This document shows, piece after piece, positions 39,241 to 48,451 of a DNA stretch of 64,000 nt. Position 1 is the stretch's first letter, and the number at the start of each line of letters is the position of its first letter. The notes beneath the pieces were generated by a model. The model ran no database searches. It was given only the letters and a program-made list of their open reading frames with translations, and had not been told where the DNA came from. The translations under genes were made by a program, and so were the position numbers. Location of the stretch: NCBI RefSeq assembly GCF_000238355.1, contig NZ_AHCA01000010.1, positions 62,001 through 126,000 of the forward strand, in the 5' to 3' direction. The DNA comes from Pseudoalteromonas haloplanktis ATCC 14393. GTDB lineage: Bacteria; Pseudomonadota; Gammaproteobacteria; Enterobacterales; Alteromonadaceae.

Positions 39241-39675
39241 TTATTCATCTAATTGATTTAAGGTATCGCGACAACGACGCTCAGCGGTTACCAGCTCCAT
39301 CAAGACAACTTTAATGTCATCCATTTGTTGGCTGAGGTCGGCTTTTTTTTCTGAGATCAAGTCCAGCATAGTCACTAACTGCTTCGCGCTCGATTTATCA
39401 GCATCATACAGTTCAAACAAACGGCCGGTTTCAGCTAAGGTAAACCCTAAGCGTTTACCACGTAAGATTAGCTTTAAACGTACTTTGTCACGTTTTGAAT
39501 AAATACGGGTTTGGCCATTACGCTCAGGTGAAATTAAGCCCTGATCTTCATAAAAGCGAATTGAGCGGGTAGTAATGTCAAATTCTTTAGCTAGTTCGCT
39601 GATGCTAAAGGTTTGCTCGTGGCTGGCAGGCTCAGCGGCTGAGCTAGCAAAGTTTGTTTGATTATCTTGATTCAT
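39241..39675 (-). CDS. liuR: MerR-family regulator LiuR
   Basis: A 144-residue MerR-type regulator. A 25-residue hydrophilic N-terminal extension precedes the winged helix (ISELAKEFDITTRSIRFYEDQGLI, read in parts, with RIYSKRDKVRLKLILRGKRLGF), then a C-terminal coiled coil (about 90-140). There are no metal-site cysteines except one near the end (RRCRD), which fits a ligand-sensing LiuR rather than a metal sensor. It heads the liu operon and has a matching palindrome on its own promoter. LiuR is known to repress leucine/isovalerate degradation genes in gammaproteobacteria. Confidence 0.88.
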   Translation of the reverse strand: MNQDNQTNFASSAAEPASHEQTFSISELAKEFDITTRSIRFYEDQGLISPERNGQTRIYSKRDKVRLKLILRGKRLGFTLAETGRLFELYDADKSSAKQLVTMLDLISEKKADLSQQMDDIKVVLMELVTAERRCRDTLNQLDE

Positions 39676-39703
39676 AGTCTAGTTACCTCATTCGAATAAC
39701 TCC

Positions 39704-39733
39704 AATATAAGTGAAGTTTACGTAAAGGTAAAG
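39704..39733 (-). promoter_or_regulatory. liuR promoter and LiuR-like operator
   Basis: On the minus strand TTTACC (39727-39732), 17 bases, TATATT (39704-39709) form a promoter. The palindrome-like CTTTACCTTTACGTAAAC (39716-39733) overlaps its -35 and spacer, as expected for a MerR-family autoregulatory site. Confidence 0.65.
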
Positions 39734-39889
39734 TGGATAATAGAACTTATACTTTAGACATATACATTTGTGGTATAAAACAACAAGCTTACCCGTATTT
39801 ACAGGTGTAGAGGCCCAGTGTTTGCAAATGGCTACGCTAAAATAAAGATAAGTTTACAATTTTACTTACCGCAAAAATCTTGATTTTAG

Positions 39890-39925
39890 ATTTACGTTGG
39901 CGTAAACGTAAATATTATGTATGCT
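39890..39925 (+). promoter_or_regulatory. thiolase-mms operon promoter and LiuR-like operator
   Basis: Promoter TTGGCG (39897-39902), 17 bases, TATGCT (39920-39925). Across it lie perfect 9-base arms ATTTACGTT (39890-39898) and AACGTAAAT (39905-39913) with a six-base spacer. The arms match the TTTACGT/ACGTAAA sequences at liuR and bkd. Confidence 0.65.
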
Positions 39926-40004
39926 CATAGACAAATCAAATTATAAATGACTTGGTGTAGCCCGAATAGTTGTGATTACACCTGATAATAAATGGAGCCT
40001 TTTT

Positions 40005-41186
40005 ATGACTAGTGAAGCCGTTGTTATTGTAGCAGCAAAACGTACCCCTATGGGCGGTTTTATGGGATCTCTCAGCGATGCATCTGCTACTGAGTTGGGT
40101 GCAACCGCCATTGCCAGTGCAATAGCCGATATTGGTTTAAGTGATACTGCGATTGATGAAGTGATAATGGGCTGTGTATTACCAGCGGGTTTAGGTCAAG
40201 CACCTGCGCGCCAAGCCATGTTAAAAGCTGGACTTGCTCGTTCAACCGGCGCAACAACAATTAATAAAGTGTGTGGCTCAGGCTTGAAAGCGACGATGCT
40301 TGCACACGACTTAATTAAAGCGGGCTCAATTAATAGCGCGGTTGCCGGTGGCATGGAAAGCATGACTAATTCGCCGTATTTTATTCCAAAAGCACGCGGT
40401 GGCATGCGCATGGGGCACGGTGAAATAAAAGATCACATGATGAGCGATGGCCTAGAGGACGCGTACGATAACAAAGCCATGGGCTGTTTTGCACAAGATA
40501 CCGCTGATGAATATGGGATTGGTCGGGAGCAAATGGATACGTTTGCGCTGAGCTCGTTAAGTAAAGCCAATGCGGCGATTGAAAACGGCAGTTTTACCAA
40601 CGAGATTGCGCCGCATACAATCAGTGGCCGTAAAGGCGACGTTACTATCAGCATTGATGAACAACCGGGTAATGCTCGTCCTGAAAAAATACCGAGCCTG
40701 CGCGCCGCTTTCAAAAAAGACGGCACTATTACTGCTGCAAATTCATCGTCAATCTCTGACGGTGGCGCTGCACTTATCTTGATGAGCGAATCACATGCAA
40801 AAGCCCAAGGGCTGACCCCACTGTGTCGTATTGTTGCCCACAGCACCCATTCGCAAAAACCAAGTGAGTTTACGCTTGCTCCGGTAGGCGCTATGAATAG
40901 CTTACTTGCTAAAGCGGGCTGGACAACGAATGACGTTGACCTGTGGGAAATTAACGAAGCCTTTGCCATGGTTACTATGCTTGCCATCAATGAGTTAAAG
41001 CTTGATGAAAGCAAAGTAAATGTTAATGGCGGTGCGTGTGCACTGGGTCATCCAATTGGTGCCAGTGGTGCACGTATTTTAGTGACGCTTATTCACGCGC
41101 TTAAAAATCGGGGCCTTAAAAAAGGCGTAGCATCATTATGCATTGGTGGCGGTGAAGCGGTTGCCTTAGCAGTAGAAGCACTCTAG
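40005..41186 (+). CDS. acetyl-CoA acetyltransferase (thiolase)
   Basis: A 393-residue degradative/biosynthetic thiolase II. The nucleophilic cysteine is in NKVCGSGLKA, the second catalytic region is GGACALGHPIGASGAR, and CIGGGEAVALAVE ends the fold. It cleaves acetoacetyl-CoA, and possibly 2-methylacetoacetyl-CoA from isoleucine. The ATG at 40005 follows GGAG; an in-frame GTG at 39972 would add 11 residues without a ribosome site. First gene of the plus-strand operon, under a LiuR-like site. Confidence 0.92.
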   Translation: MTSEAVVIVAAKRTPMGGFMGSLSDASATELGATAIASAIADIGLSDTAIDEVIMGCVLPAGLGQAPARQAMLKAGLARSTGATTINKVCGSGLKATMLAHDLIKAGSINSAVAGGMESMTNSPYFIPKARGGMRMGHGEIKDHMMSDGLEDAYDNKAMGCFAQDTADEYGIGREQMDTFALSSLSKANAAIENGSFTNEIAPHTISGRKGDVTISIDEQPGNARPEKIPSLRAAFKKDGTITAANSSSISDGGAALILMSESHAKAQGLTPLCRIVAHSTHSQKPSEFTLAPVGAMNSLLAKAGWTTNDVDLWEINEAFAMVTMLAINELKLDESKVNVNGGACALGHPIGASGARILVTLIHALKNRGLKKGVASLCIGGGEAVALAVEAL

Positions 41187-41280
41187 TTTTTAGAAAACAA
41201 ATTTAAACTCTCACAGCCGTAGGCTCTTTTAACAATAACTACTGCGGCTTAATTAATTACCCTCTGGGGAGGAGTGCGTT

Positions 41281-42771
41281 ATGCACCAAGTACCATTACT
41301 TATCAACGGTGAATTTGTTCAATCAACATCAGCTCAACTGATTGACGTTATTAATCCAGCAAACCAAGAAGTGCTTGCACAAGTACCATGTGCAACAGAC
41401 GCAGAAATGGATGCCGCGATCGCATCAGCGAAAGAGACCTTTAAAACATGGAAAGACGTACCAATCACTGAGCGTGCGCGCATTATGATGAAGTACGCGG
41501 CACTTTTAAAAGAACATCATGATGAACTTGCCACCATTATTTGCCACGAATTAGGCAAAACATTTGAAGATGCTAAAGGCGATGTGTGGCGTGGCATTGA
41601 AGTTGTTGAACAAGCGGCTAATGCACCGTCATTAATGATGGGTGAAACAATGGAAAACGTGGCGCGTAAAATCGACACTTACTCATACATGCAGCCACTG
41701 GGTGTGTGTGCGGGCATCACGCCGTTTAACTTTCCAGCGATGATCCCATTGTGGATGTTCCCACTGGCGATTGTATGTGGCAACACCTTTATTTTAAAAC
41801 CGTCAGAGCAAGACCCATTAACGCCAATGCGTTTGGCTGAGCTTTTCATTGAGGCCGGTGCACCAGCGGGCGTGCTGCAAGTTGTGCATGGTACTAAAGC
41901 ACAAGTTGACCGGTTATTAGAAGAGCCTGCAGTACGTGCAATTTCGTTTGTTGGCTCTTGTGGTGTAGGTGAATACATCTACTCTAAAGGCACTGCAAAT
42001 TTAAAGCGTGTACAAGCTTGTGTGGGTGCAAAAAATCACATGGTGATCATGCCTGATGCTAGTCGCTCGCACGTTGTTAATAACCTTGTTGGTGCGTCTG
42101 TTGGTGCGGCAGGTCAGCGTTGTATGGGTATTTCAGTCGCGGTATTTGTAGGCCAAGCGAAAGACTGGGTTGACGATATTAAAGCCGGTTTTGCTAATGT
42201 ACGCCCAGGTGTATGGGATGACAAAGAGGCTGCATACGGCCCACAAACATCACCGGCTGCCAAAGCACGTATTCTTTCATTAATTGAAAGTGGTAAAGCG
42301 CAAGGCGCAACATGCTTGATTGATGGCTCGGACTTTACCGTTGCAGGTTATGAAAAGGGTAACTGGGTTGGACCAACCCTGTTTAGCGGTGTAACCACCG
42401 ACATGGATTTATACAAAGAAGAGATCTTTGGTCCAGTACTGGCGTGTATGTTTGTTGATTCTCTGGATGAAGCAATCGCACTGATCAATGACTCGCCTTA
42501 TGGTAATGGAACATCATTATTTACCTCAAGCGGTGCAGCTGCCCGTAAATTCCAACACGAAATCGAAGTCGGTCAAGTAGGTATTAACGTACCAATCCCT
42601 GTACCACTGCCATTTTTCTCATTTACTGGTTGGAAAGGTTCGTTCTACGGGGATACGCACACTTACGGTAAGCAAGGCATTCGTTTTTATACAGAAACCA
42701 AAACCATTACCTCACGTTGGTTTGAAGACGATATTGCCTCAGGCCCTAATATGAGCATCAACCTTAAGTAA
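41281..42771 (+). CDS. mmsA: methylmalonate-semialdehyde dehydrogenase
   Basis: A 496-residue CoA-acylating aldehyde dehydrogenase that turns methylmalonate semialdehyde into propionyl-CoA in valine catabolism. The catalytic cysteine lies in GQRCMGIS, with [40 protein letters not shown] and [11 protein letters not shown] as family-specific segments. GGAGGAG lies upstream of the ATG. It needs no additional CoA ligase. Length is typical. Confidence 0.95.
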   Translation: MHQVPLLINGEFVQSTSAQLIDVINPANQEVLAQVPCATDAEMDAAIASAKETFKTWKDVPITERARIMMKYAALLKEHHDELATIICHELGKTFEDAKGDVWRGIEVVEQAANAPSLMMGETMENVARKIDTYSYMQPLGVCAGITPFNFPAMIPLWMFPLAIVCGNTFILKPSEQDPLTPMRLAELFIEAGAPAGVLQVVHGTKAQVDRLLEEPAVRAISFVGSCGVGEYIYSKGTANLKRVQACVGAKNHMVIMPDASRSHVVNNLVGASVGAAGQRCMGISVAVFVGQAKDWVDDIKAGFANVRPGVWDDKEAAYGPQTSPAAKARILSLIESGKAQGATCLIDGSDFTVAGYEKGNWVGPTLFSGVTTDMDLYKEEIFGPVLACMFVDSLDEAIALINDSPYGNGTSLFTSSGAAARKFQHEIEVGQVGINVPIPVPLPFFSFTGWKGSFYGDTHTYGKQGIRFYTETKTITSRWFEDDIASGPNMSINLK

Positions 42772-42799
42772 TTAATTTAACTAACTCCACATAATAAAA

Positions 42800-42852
42800 A
42801 AGAGGGGCGCGAAGGCGATTTCACACACAATATCATTGCCTTCGCTGCTCTT
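42800..42852 (+). promoter_or_regulatory. intercistronic hairpin mmsA / acyl-CoA dehydrogenase
   Basis: AAGAGGGGCGCGAAGGC (42800-42816) and GCCTTCGCTGCTCTT (42838-42852) form a long imperfect stem with a 21-base loop, in the 125-base gap inside the operon. No T run follows, so it may stabilise or attenuate the transcript. Confidence 0.5.
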
Positions 42853-42896
42853 CACGAATATCTAAATTGACAACATATTTTATAAAGAGGTCGCCA

Positions 42897-44054
42897 ATGG
42901 ACTTTAATTTAACAGAAGATCAGCAAGCATTTGCAGATACGGCGCGCCAATTTGCGCAGTCAGAACTTGCTCCTCATGCCGCCAAATGGGACCGTGAACA
43001 TATTTTCCCAAAAGAGACTATCAAAGCCGCAGGCGAACTTGGCTTTTGCGGTTTATACACCCCAGAAGAAGCCGGTGGATTAGGCTTATCGCGTTTAGAT
43101 TCAAGCATTATTTTTGAACAACTTGCGATGGGCTGTACTGCAACTACTGCAATGTTGACCATTCATAATATGGCCACCTGGATGATCGCAAGCTTTGGCA
43201 CTGAGCAAACTAAAGCGCAGTATTGTGAACAATTAGTGATGGGCGAGTTATTAGCCTCTTACTGTTTAACAGAGCCAGGCTCCGGCTCTGATGCTGCATC
43301 ACTAAAAACCAAAGCTGTACGTGAAGGTGATGAGTACGTGATCAACGGCTCAAAAATGTTTATCTCGGGTGCAGGTGAAACCGAAGTGTTAGTGGTTATG
43401 GCACGTACTGGCGGCGAAGGCGCAGCGGGTATTTCAGCGTTTGTTGTACCGGCTGACGCTAAAGGCGTTGAGTATGGTAAAGCTGAAGAGAAAATGGGCT
43501 GGAATGCACAACCTACGCGCTTAATTAGTTTTGAAGATGTGCGTATACCAGCACATAACTTACTTGGCGCTGAGGGCGAAGGCTTTAAGTTTGCCATGCA
43601 AGGCTTAGATGGCGGGCGAATAAATATCGCTACGTGCTCTATTGGTACTGCCCAAGCAGCACTTGAAACAGCCCGCGAATATTTAAAGGAGCGTACGCAG
43701 TTTGGTAAGCCTCTGGCTGCTTTTCAGGCGCTGCAATTTAAAATTGCTGATATGAATACTGAGCTGGTGGCAGCACGACAAATGGTGCGATTAGCTGCGT
43801 TTAAACTTGACTCTGGTGACAGTGAAAAAACCACTTATTGCGCCATGGCAAAACGTTTTGCCACTGATGTTGGCTTTACAGTCTGTAACGACGCACTGCA
43901 AATTCATGGTGGTTACGGCTACATTAAAGAATACCCACTTGAGCGCCATGTTCGAGATGTGCGCGTACACCAAATCTTAGAAGGCACTAACGAAATTATG
44001 CGTGTGATCATTGCACGTCGTATTTTAGCCGAATCAGCCGCTGATATTTTATAA
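42897..44054 (+). CDS. acyl-CoA dehydrogenase, probably isobutyryl-CoA dehydrogenase
   Basis: A 385-residue FAD acyl-CoA dehydrogenase. YCLTEPGSGSDAASLKT and MFISGAGETEVLVVMART contact FAD; the catalytic glutamate is in the usual place, ILEGTNEIMR. Position inside the valine cluster, between mmsA and the hydratase genes, favours isobutyryl-CoA (or 2-methylbutyryl-CoA) as substrate. The ATG at 42897 has AGAGG upstream. Confidence 0.9.
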   Translation: MDFNLTEDQQAFADTARQFAQSELAPHAAKWDREHIFPKETIKAAGELGFCGLYTPEEAGGLGLSRLDSSIIFEQLAMGCTATTAMLTIHNMATWMIASFGTEQTKAQYCEQLVMGELLASYCLTEPGSGSDAASLKTKAVREGDEYVINGSKMFISGAGETEVLVVMARTGGEGAAGISAFVVPADAKGVEYGKAEEKMGWNAQPTRLISFEDVRIPAHNLLGAEGEGFKFAMQGLDGGRINIATCSIGTAQAALETAREYLKERTQFGKPLAAFQALQFKIADMNTELVAARQMVRLAAFKLDSGDSEKTTYCAMAKRFATDVGFTVCNDALQIHGGYGYIKEYPLERHVRDVRVHQILEGTNEIMRVIIARRILAESAADIL

Positions 44055-44064
44055 GGAGCACGTC

Positions 44065-44844
44065 ATGTCAAACCCAAGTATTGATTTAACCATTGAAGGT
44101 CATGTAGCTATTTTAACTATGTCTAACCCGCCAGCGAATACCTGGACCAAAGACACGTTAATTGCATTAAAAACTACCGTAAATGAGCTTAACGATAATA
44201 AAAATATCTATTCGTTAGTGATCACCGGCGAAGGCGACAAGTTTTTTAGTGCTGGTGCCGACTTAAATGTATTTGCTGATGGCGATAAAGGTGTTGCCGC
44301 GACCATGTCGCAAGTGTTTGGTGAAGCGTTTGAAGCACTGACTGCTTTTAGAGGCGTATCAATTGCGGCAATTAATGGTTATGCCATGGGTGGCGGTCTA
44401 GAAGTCGCTTTAGCGTGCGATATTCGTATTGCTGAAGAGCAAGCACAAATGGCATTACCTGAAGCAAAAGTGGGTTTATTACCCTGTGCTGGTGGCACAC
44501 AAAACCTTGCATGGTTAGTAGGTGAAGGCTGGGCAAAACGGATGATCTTATGCGGTGAACGCCTAAAAGCTGATAAAGCCCTGCAAATCGGCTTAGTTGA
44601 AGAAGTCGTTGCACAAGGTGAAAGTTTTGCCGCCGCACTTAAGCTGGCTAATCAAGTGGCCGATCAAAGTCCTGTTGCAGTATCGGCATGTAAATCATTA
44701 ATTCAAAAAGGCCGTACTCAGCCAATGGCACATGTATTACCCCTTGAGCGTGAATTATTTGTTGGCTTATTTGATTCTGAGGATCAACGTGAAGGCGTCA
44801 ATGCCTTCTTAGAAAAACGCAAAGCAAATTGGGTGAACGGCTAA
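44065..44844 (+). CDS. enoyl-CoA hydratase
   Basis: A 259-residue crotonase. The oxyanion hole lies in FFSAGADLNVF and INGYAMGGGLEVALACD, with catalytic glutamates in GGGLEVAL and PEAKVGLLPCAGGTQ. By context it hydrates methacrylyl-CoA to 3-hydroxyisobutyryl-CoA. AAGGAG lies upstream. Its stop overlaps the next ATG by one base, which indicates coupling. Confidence 0.92.
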   Translation: MSNPSIDLTIEGHVAILTMSNPPANTWTKDTLIALKTTVNELNDNKNIYSLVITGEGDKFFSAGADLNVFADGDKGVAATMSQVFGEAFEALTAFRGVSIAAINGYAMGGGLEVALACDIRIAEEQAQMALPEAKVGLLPCAGGTQNLAWLVGEGWAKRMILCGERLKADKALQIGLVEEVVAQGESFAAALKLANQVADQSPVAVSACKSLIQKGRTQPMAHVLPLERELFVGLFDSEDQREGVNAFLEKRKANWVNG

Positions 44845-45989
44845 TGGTTGAACTAACACAATTAAATTCGCCTGATGCGCCAGTGGTGTTTGAAACCGCG
44901 GCCGCTGCAAACGGCTCATTAATTGGTTTTGCCACCCTTAATGCGCCAAAGTCATTAAACGCACTGAATTTTGCCATGATCAAACTATTAGAGCCTCAGT
45001 TGTTAGCATGGGCTGAAGATAGCAACATTGCTATGGTCATTATCAAAGGTGCAGGAGAGAAAGCATTTTGTGCCGGTGGTGATGTGGTCAGCCTGTACAC
45101 AGCCATGAAAAGTGGCGAGCCTGCTAATCTAATCGAAGACTTTTTTACCCAAGAGTATCGCCTTGATCATTTAATCCATTGTTACGACAAGCCAATCTTG
45201 GTGTGGGGTAACGGTATTGTGATGGGCGGTGGACTTGGTTTAATGGCCGGTGCGAGTCATCGCGTTGTCACCGAAACATCGCGTATTGCTATGCCTGAGC
45301 TGACCATTGGCTTATACCCTGATGTAGGCGGGAGCTACTTTTTACACAAAATGCCAGAGCAGGTTGGCTTGTTTTTAGGGCTAACCGCAGCGTCTATTAA
45401 TTGCGATGATGCGATGTTTGTATCGCTGGCGGATTATTTTGTTAAAGCTGATAAGTACGACAGTATGATTGAGCAACTTATCGCTATCAAGTGGGGAAAA
45501 ACGGCTGCGTTAAATCACGATAAACTCACTTCTTTATTAACCGAGCTTGATAACATTTCTGGGCGCATGCCAAAAGGCAATGTAAAAGCGAATTTAGCGA
45601 CAATTCAAAAACTCGGTGAGTTTACTGATTTAAAAGATAAAGTTAATTACATTCTAAACCTAGATACTGATGACGTTTGGCTTACACGAGCACAAAAATC
45701 ATTAAAGCATGGTTGCCCATTAAGTTGTGCTTTAGTTGAGCGTCAGCTTGCTAACTCACAAGGCAAAAGCCTTGGCGAGTGTTTCCAAATGGAACTCGGG
45801 ATGTCTGTACGCTGTGGTGAAGTAGGCGAATTCCAAGAGGGGGTAAGAGCGTTGTTAATTGATAAAGATGGCGCGCCTAACTGGCAGTTCAAATCAATAG
45901 CAGCACTGCCTGAAGAGCTAATAGAGAGCTTTTTCACACTGCGATGGACTGCTGATACGCATCCATTAAAACAACTCACACAAGGATAA
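44844..45989 (+). CDS. 3-hydroxyisobutyryl-CoA hydrolase
   Basis: A 381-residue crotonase-superfamily thioesterase. AFCAGGDVVSLY, GNGIVMGGGLGLMAGASHRVVTE (read in parts) and PELTIGLYPDVGGSYFL are typical of the HIBYL-CoA hydrolase clade, and it is longer than hydratases by a C-terminal extension (about 270-381). It releases 3-hydroxyisobutyrate for MmsB. The ATG at 44844 is preferred to a GTG at 44829 within the preceding gene. Confidence 0.93.
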   Translation: MVELTQLNSPDAPVVFETAAAANGSLIGFATLNAPKSLNALNFAMIKLLEPQLLAWAEDSNIAMVIIKGAGEKAFCAGGDVVSLYTAMKSGEPANLIEDFFTQEYRLDHLIHCYDKPILVWGNGIVMGGGLGLMAGASHRVVTETSRIAMPELTIGLYPDVGGSYFLHKMPEQVGLFLGLTAASINCDDAMFVSLADYFVKADKYDSMIEQLIAIKWGKTAALNHDKLTSLLTELDNISGRMPKGNVKANLATIQKLGEFTDLKDKVNYILNLDTDDVWLTRAQKSLKHGCPLSCALVERQLANSQGKSLGECFQMELGMSVRCGEVGEFQEGVRALLIDKDGAPNWQFKSIAALPEELIESFFTLRWTADTHPLKQLTQG

Positions 45990-45993
45990 GGTT

Positions 45994-46884
45994 ATGTCAC
46001 TTTCAATTGGTTTTATCGGTTTAGGTAATATGGGCGGCCCTATGGCTGCCAATCTGGTGAAAGCGGGTCATCAAGTCAAAGTGTTTGATTTAAACCAGTC
46101 GGTCGTAAATGACTTGGCCAGTAACGGCGCACTAGCAGCGACAGATGCTAAACACTGTGCCACCGACATTGATGTGTTGATCAGCATGTTACCTGCTAGT
46201 AAGCATGTTAAATCGCTTTATTTAGGTGATACTGGCCTTATTCATGTATTGGCTAAAAATACACTGGTTATTGATTGTTCTACGATAGATGCTGCATCCG
46301 CGCGTGAAGTGGGTGCTGAACTTGGTGAACAAGGCATTGCTTTTGTTGATGCGCCGGTATCGGGTGGGGTTGCAGGGGCAACTGCTGGTACATTGACCTT
46401 TATTGTCGGTGGCGACGATGCCCACTTTAGTCAAGCGCAGCATGTGCTTGCAGATATGGGCAAAAATATTTTTCATGCTGGAGCAATTGGTGCAGGGCAA
46501 GTCGCAAAAATCTGTAATAACATGCTACTGAGCATTTTAATGGCAGGCACCAGTGAAGCAATTCAAATGGGTATTAATAATGGCCTAGATGCAAAAGTGC
46601 TGAGCGATATAATGACAGCAAGCTCGGGCCGTAACTGGACGCTTGAACTCTATAACCCATGCCCTGGTGTTATGGAAACAGCCCCTGCCAGCAATAATTA
46701 TAAGCCAGGTTTTATGGTTGATTTAATGGCTAAAGATTTAGGTTTGGCAATGGAAGCCGCGCAGCAAAGTAACTCAGCAACCCCAATGGGCTCAATGGCG
46801 AAAAACCTTTATACCATGCTGCAACATCAAGGTGCGGGTAGCGACGATTTTAGCGCCATTTTTAAACTATTCTCGAAGGAGTAA
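45994..46884 (+). CDS. mmsB: 3-hydroxyisobutyrate dehydrogenase
   Basis: A 296-residue NAD-dependent beta-hydroxyacid dehydrogenase. The Rossmann motif is GFIGLGNMGGPMAANL, the substrate signature FVDAPVSGGVAGATAGTL, and the catalytic lysine lies in GAGQVAKICNNML. It makes methylmalonate semialdehyde, the substrate of MmsA. It is separated by four bases from the upstream gene. Length is standard. Confidence 0.95.
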   Translation: MSLSIGFIGLGNMGGPMAANLVKAGHQVKVFDLNQSVVNDLASNGALAATDAKHCATDIDVLISMLPASKHVKSLYLGDTGLIHVLAKNTLVIDCSTIDAASAREVGAELGEQGIAFVDAPVSGGVAGATAGTLTFIVGGDDAHFSQAQHVLADMGKNIFHAGAIGAGQVAKICNNMLLSILMAGTSEAIQMGINNGLDAKVLSDIMTASSGRNWTLELYNPCPGVMETAPASNNYKPGFMVDLMAKDLGLAMEAAQQSNSATPMGSMAKNLYTMLQHQGAGSDDFSAIFKLFSKE

Positions 46885-46887
46885 CAG

Positions 46888-47649
46888 GTGGAAATTAAAA
46901 ATAATACCGTGGTGATCACAGGCGGTGCACAAGGCCTAGGCTTTGCAATGGCGCATAAATTTGCGTCGCTTGGTGCTGATCTGGCGTTAATTGATATGCA
47001 GCAAGATTTATTAGATGCGGCAGTTGCAGAGCTTAGTCAGCAAGGCACTACGGTTAAAGCCTATGTGGCGAACGTCACTGATGAACAAGCTATGGTCGAT
47101 ACTTTTAATACCATTAACACAGACTTTGGTCACATTGGCGTGTTAATTAATAATGCCGGAATTTTACGTGATGGCATGTTTATCAAAGCCAAAGAAGGTA
47201 AAGTCGTTGCTAAAATGGCCCTAGATCAATTTAAATCTGTGATTGATGTGAACCTAACAGGCGTATTTTTAGCGGGCCGAGAAGCAGCATCCCATATGAT
47301 TGAATCGGGCAAAGGCGGCGTAATTGTCAATATGTCGAGCGTTGCGCGGGCGGGGAATATTGGCCAAACCAACTACGCAGCTTCTAAAGCGGGTGTGGTT
47401 GCTATGACCACAGGTTGGGCAAAAGAGCTTGGCCGTTTCGGTATTCGTGTAGGTGCTATTGCACCGGGCGTTATCCGCACTAATATGACCGACGCCATGA
47501 AGCCAGAAGCTAAGCAGCGTATGCTCGCAGTCACCCCAGTAGGGCGCTTTGGCGAAGCTGATGAAATTGCGCATACTGCTCAGTATATTATCGAAAATGA
47601 CTTTTTCACTGGTCGCGTGGTTGAGATCGACGGCGGTATTCGTTTGTAA
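46888..47649 (+). CDS. short-chain dehydrogenase/reductase
   Basis: A 253-residue SDR with GGAQGLGFAMA cofactor loop, NNAG (LINNAGIL), catalytic Ser in NMSSVARAGN, and YAASKAG. The ending NDFFTGRVVEIDGGIRL is distinctive. A GTG start follows GGAG. As last gene of the cluster it may oxidise 2-methyl-3-hydroxybutyryl-CoA in isoleucine degradation, which would fit the thiolase; a FabG-like reductase role is the alternative. A 22-codon relic of a related gene sits at 50615-50680. Confidence 0.88.
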   Translation: MEIKNNTVVITGGAQGLGFAMAHKFASLGADLALIDMQQDLLDAAVAELSQQGTTVKAYVANVTDEQAMVDTFNTINTDFGHIGVLINNAGILRDGMFIKAKEGKVVAKMALDQFKSVIDVNLTGVFLAGREAASHMIESGKGGVIVNMSSVARAGNIGQTNYAASKAGVVAMTTGWAKELGRFGIRVGAIAPGVIRTNMTDAMKPEAKQRMLAVTPVGRFGEADEIAHTAQYIIENDFFTGRVVEIDGGIRL

Positions 47650-47674
47650 CCGCGGTTATTGATTATTAATGATT

Positions 47675-47708
47675 AAAACGGTAAGCCAAGGCTTGCCGTT
47701 TTTTATTT
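47675..47708 (+). terminator. terminator of thiolase-mms operon
   Basis: AAAACGGTAAGCC pairs with GGCTTGCCGTTTT (one G-U pair) across a two-base turn, followed by a T-rich run. Confidence 0.85.
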
Positions 47709-47835
47709 TTAAATGTTTAATTAGTCAACAAACTAGTATTAAATACAGCTGTTTGCGTGCAAAGTATTACTATTTTGCTGCTTGTTTAAAATCACTAAAA
47801 ACATAGTATTAAAAAATATTACAGGGCAAGGGAAT

Positions 47836-48324
47836 ATGATTACGGCGAATGAAAATGTACAAGTTTCAGCGAGTAAAGGGATGCATTTTAAATTTTATTT
47901 CAATAATAAGCAGATCACTTATGATTGCTCGCCAGTGTCAGGAAAAGAAATCGTAAAAATAGATGGCGAGATTGTTAGTGAGTCTAAAAACTATAGGTTT
48001 CAATCGTGCCATGAATTTAGGGTGGATAATAAAACAGCGAAAATCAAGCTACAAGCTAAAGGGCTGACAAAAAATATAACTACCTGCGAGTTCTTGGTGG
48101 CAGACAAAGTTGTTAAAGCGTATCAGCTAACTTACGGTACCCAAGGCAAAGTACCCCTTATGTTACACGTGCTCATTGCTGTAATAGCCGCTGCAATCGG
48201 GTGGTTTTATGCTTCGCAAGTCATATCATCGTGGTTGGCTTTTGGCGGTGCTTTATTGCTCGTCGCACTGGTCCTTTTCAAATTTGAAAAACCAGTTTGG
48301 ACATGTGAGGAACTTACACAATGA
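47836..48324 (+). CDS. orphan membrane protein, unknown function
   Basis: A 162-residue protein I do not recognise. The N-terminal 105 residues are hydrophilic and strand-rich with two cysteines (YDCSPVSGKE, TTCEFLV); two transmembrane segments follow at about 113-131 and 134-149, ending in a short cytoplasmic tail. The ATG at 47836 with AAGGG upstream is preferred to a TTG at 47782. It stands just after the terminator of the mms operon and before the RAYT element, at the left edge of the accessory patch. Confidence 0.6.
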   Translation: MITANENVQVSASKGMHFKFYFNNKQITYDCSPVSGKEIVKIDGEIVSESKNYRFQSCHEFRVDNKTAKIKLQAKGLTKNITTCEFLVADKVVKAYQLTYGTQGKVPLMLHVLIAVIAAAIGWFYASQVISSWLAFGGALLLVALVLFKFEKPVWTCEELTQ

Positions 48325-48451
48325 AAGTTACAGTACATGGGTCTAGCTAAGGCTGACACTTTTCTCAAAACAGGACAGGCGTACATTTTTTTGCAAAAAC
48401 CATAATATCAACTACTGTTATTATATACAGTTTAACTGGAGCTGATACTTT

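Noticed and set aside
40433-41014. 193-codon open frame antisense to the thiolase gene
   Set aside because: Shadow frame caused by codon bias of the real gene; no family resemblance.
47782-47835. Upstream extension of the orphan membrane protein from a TTG
   Set aside because: No ribosome site; the ATG at 47836 has AAGGG upstream.
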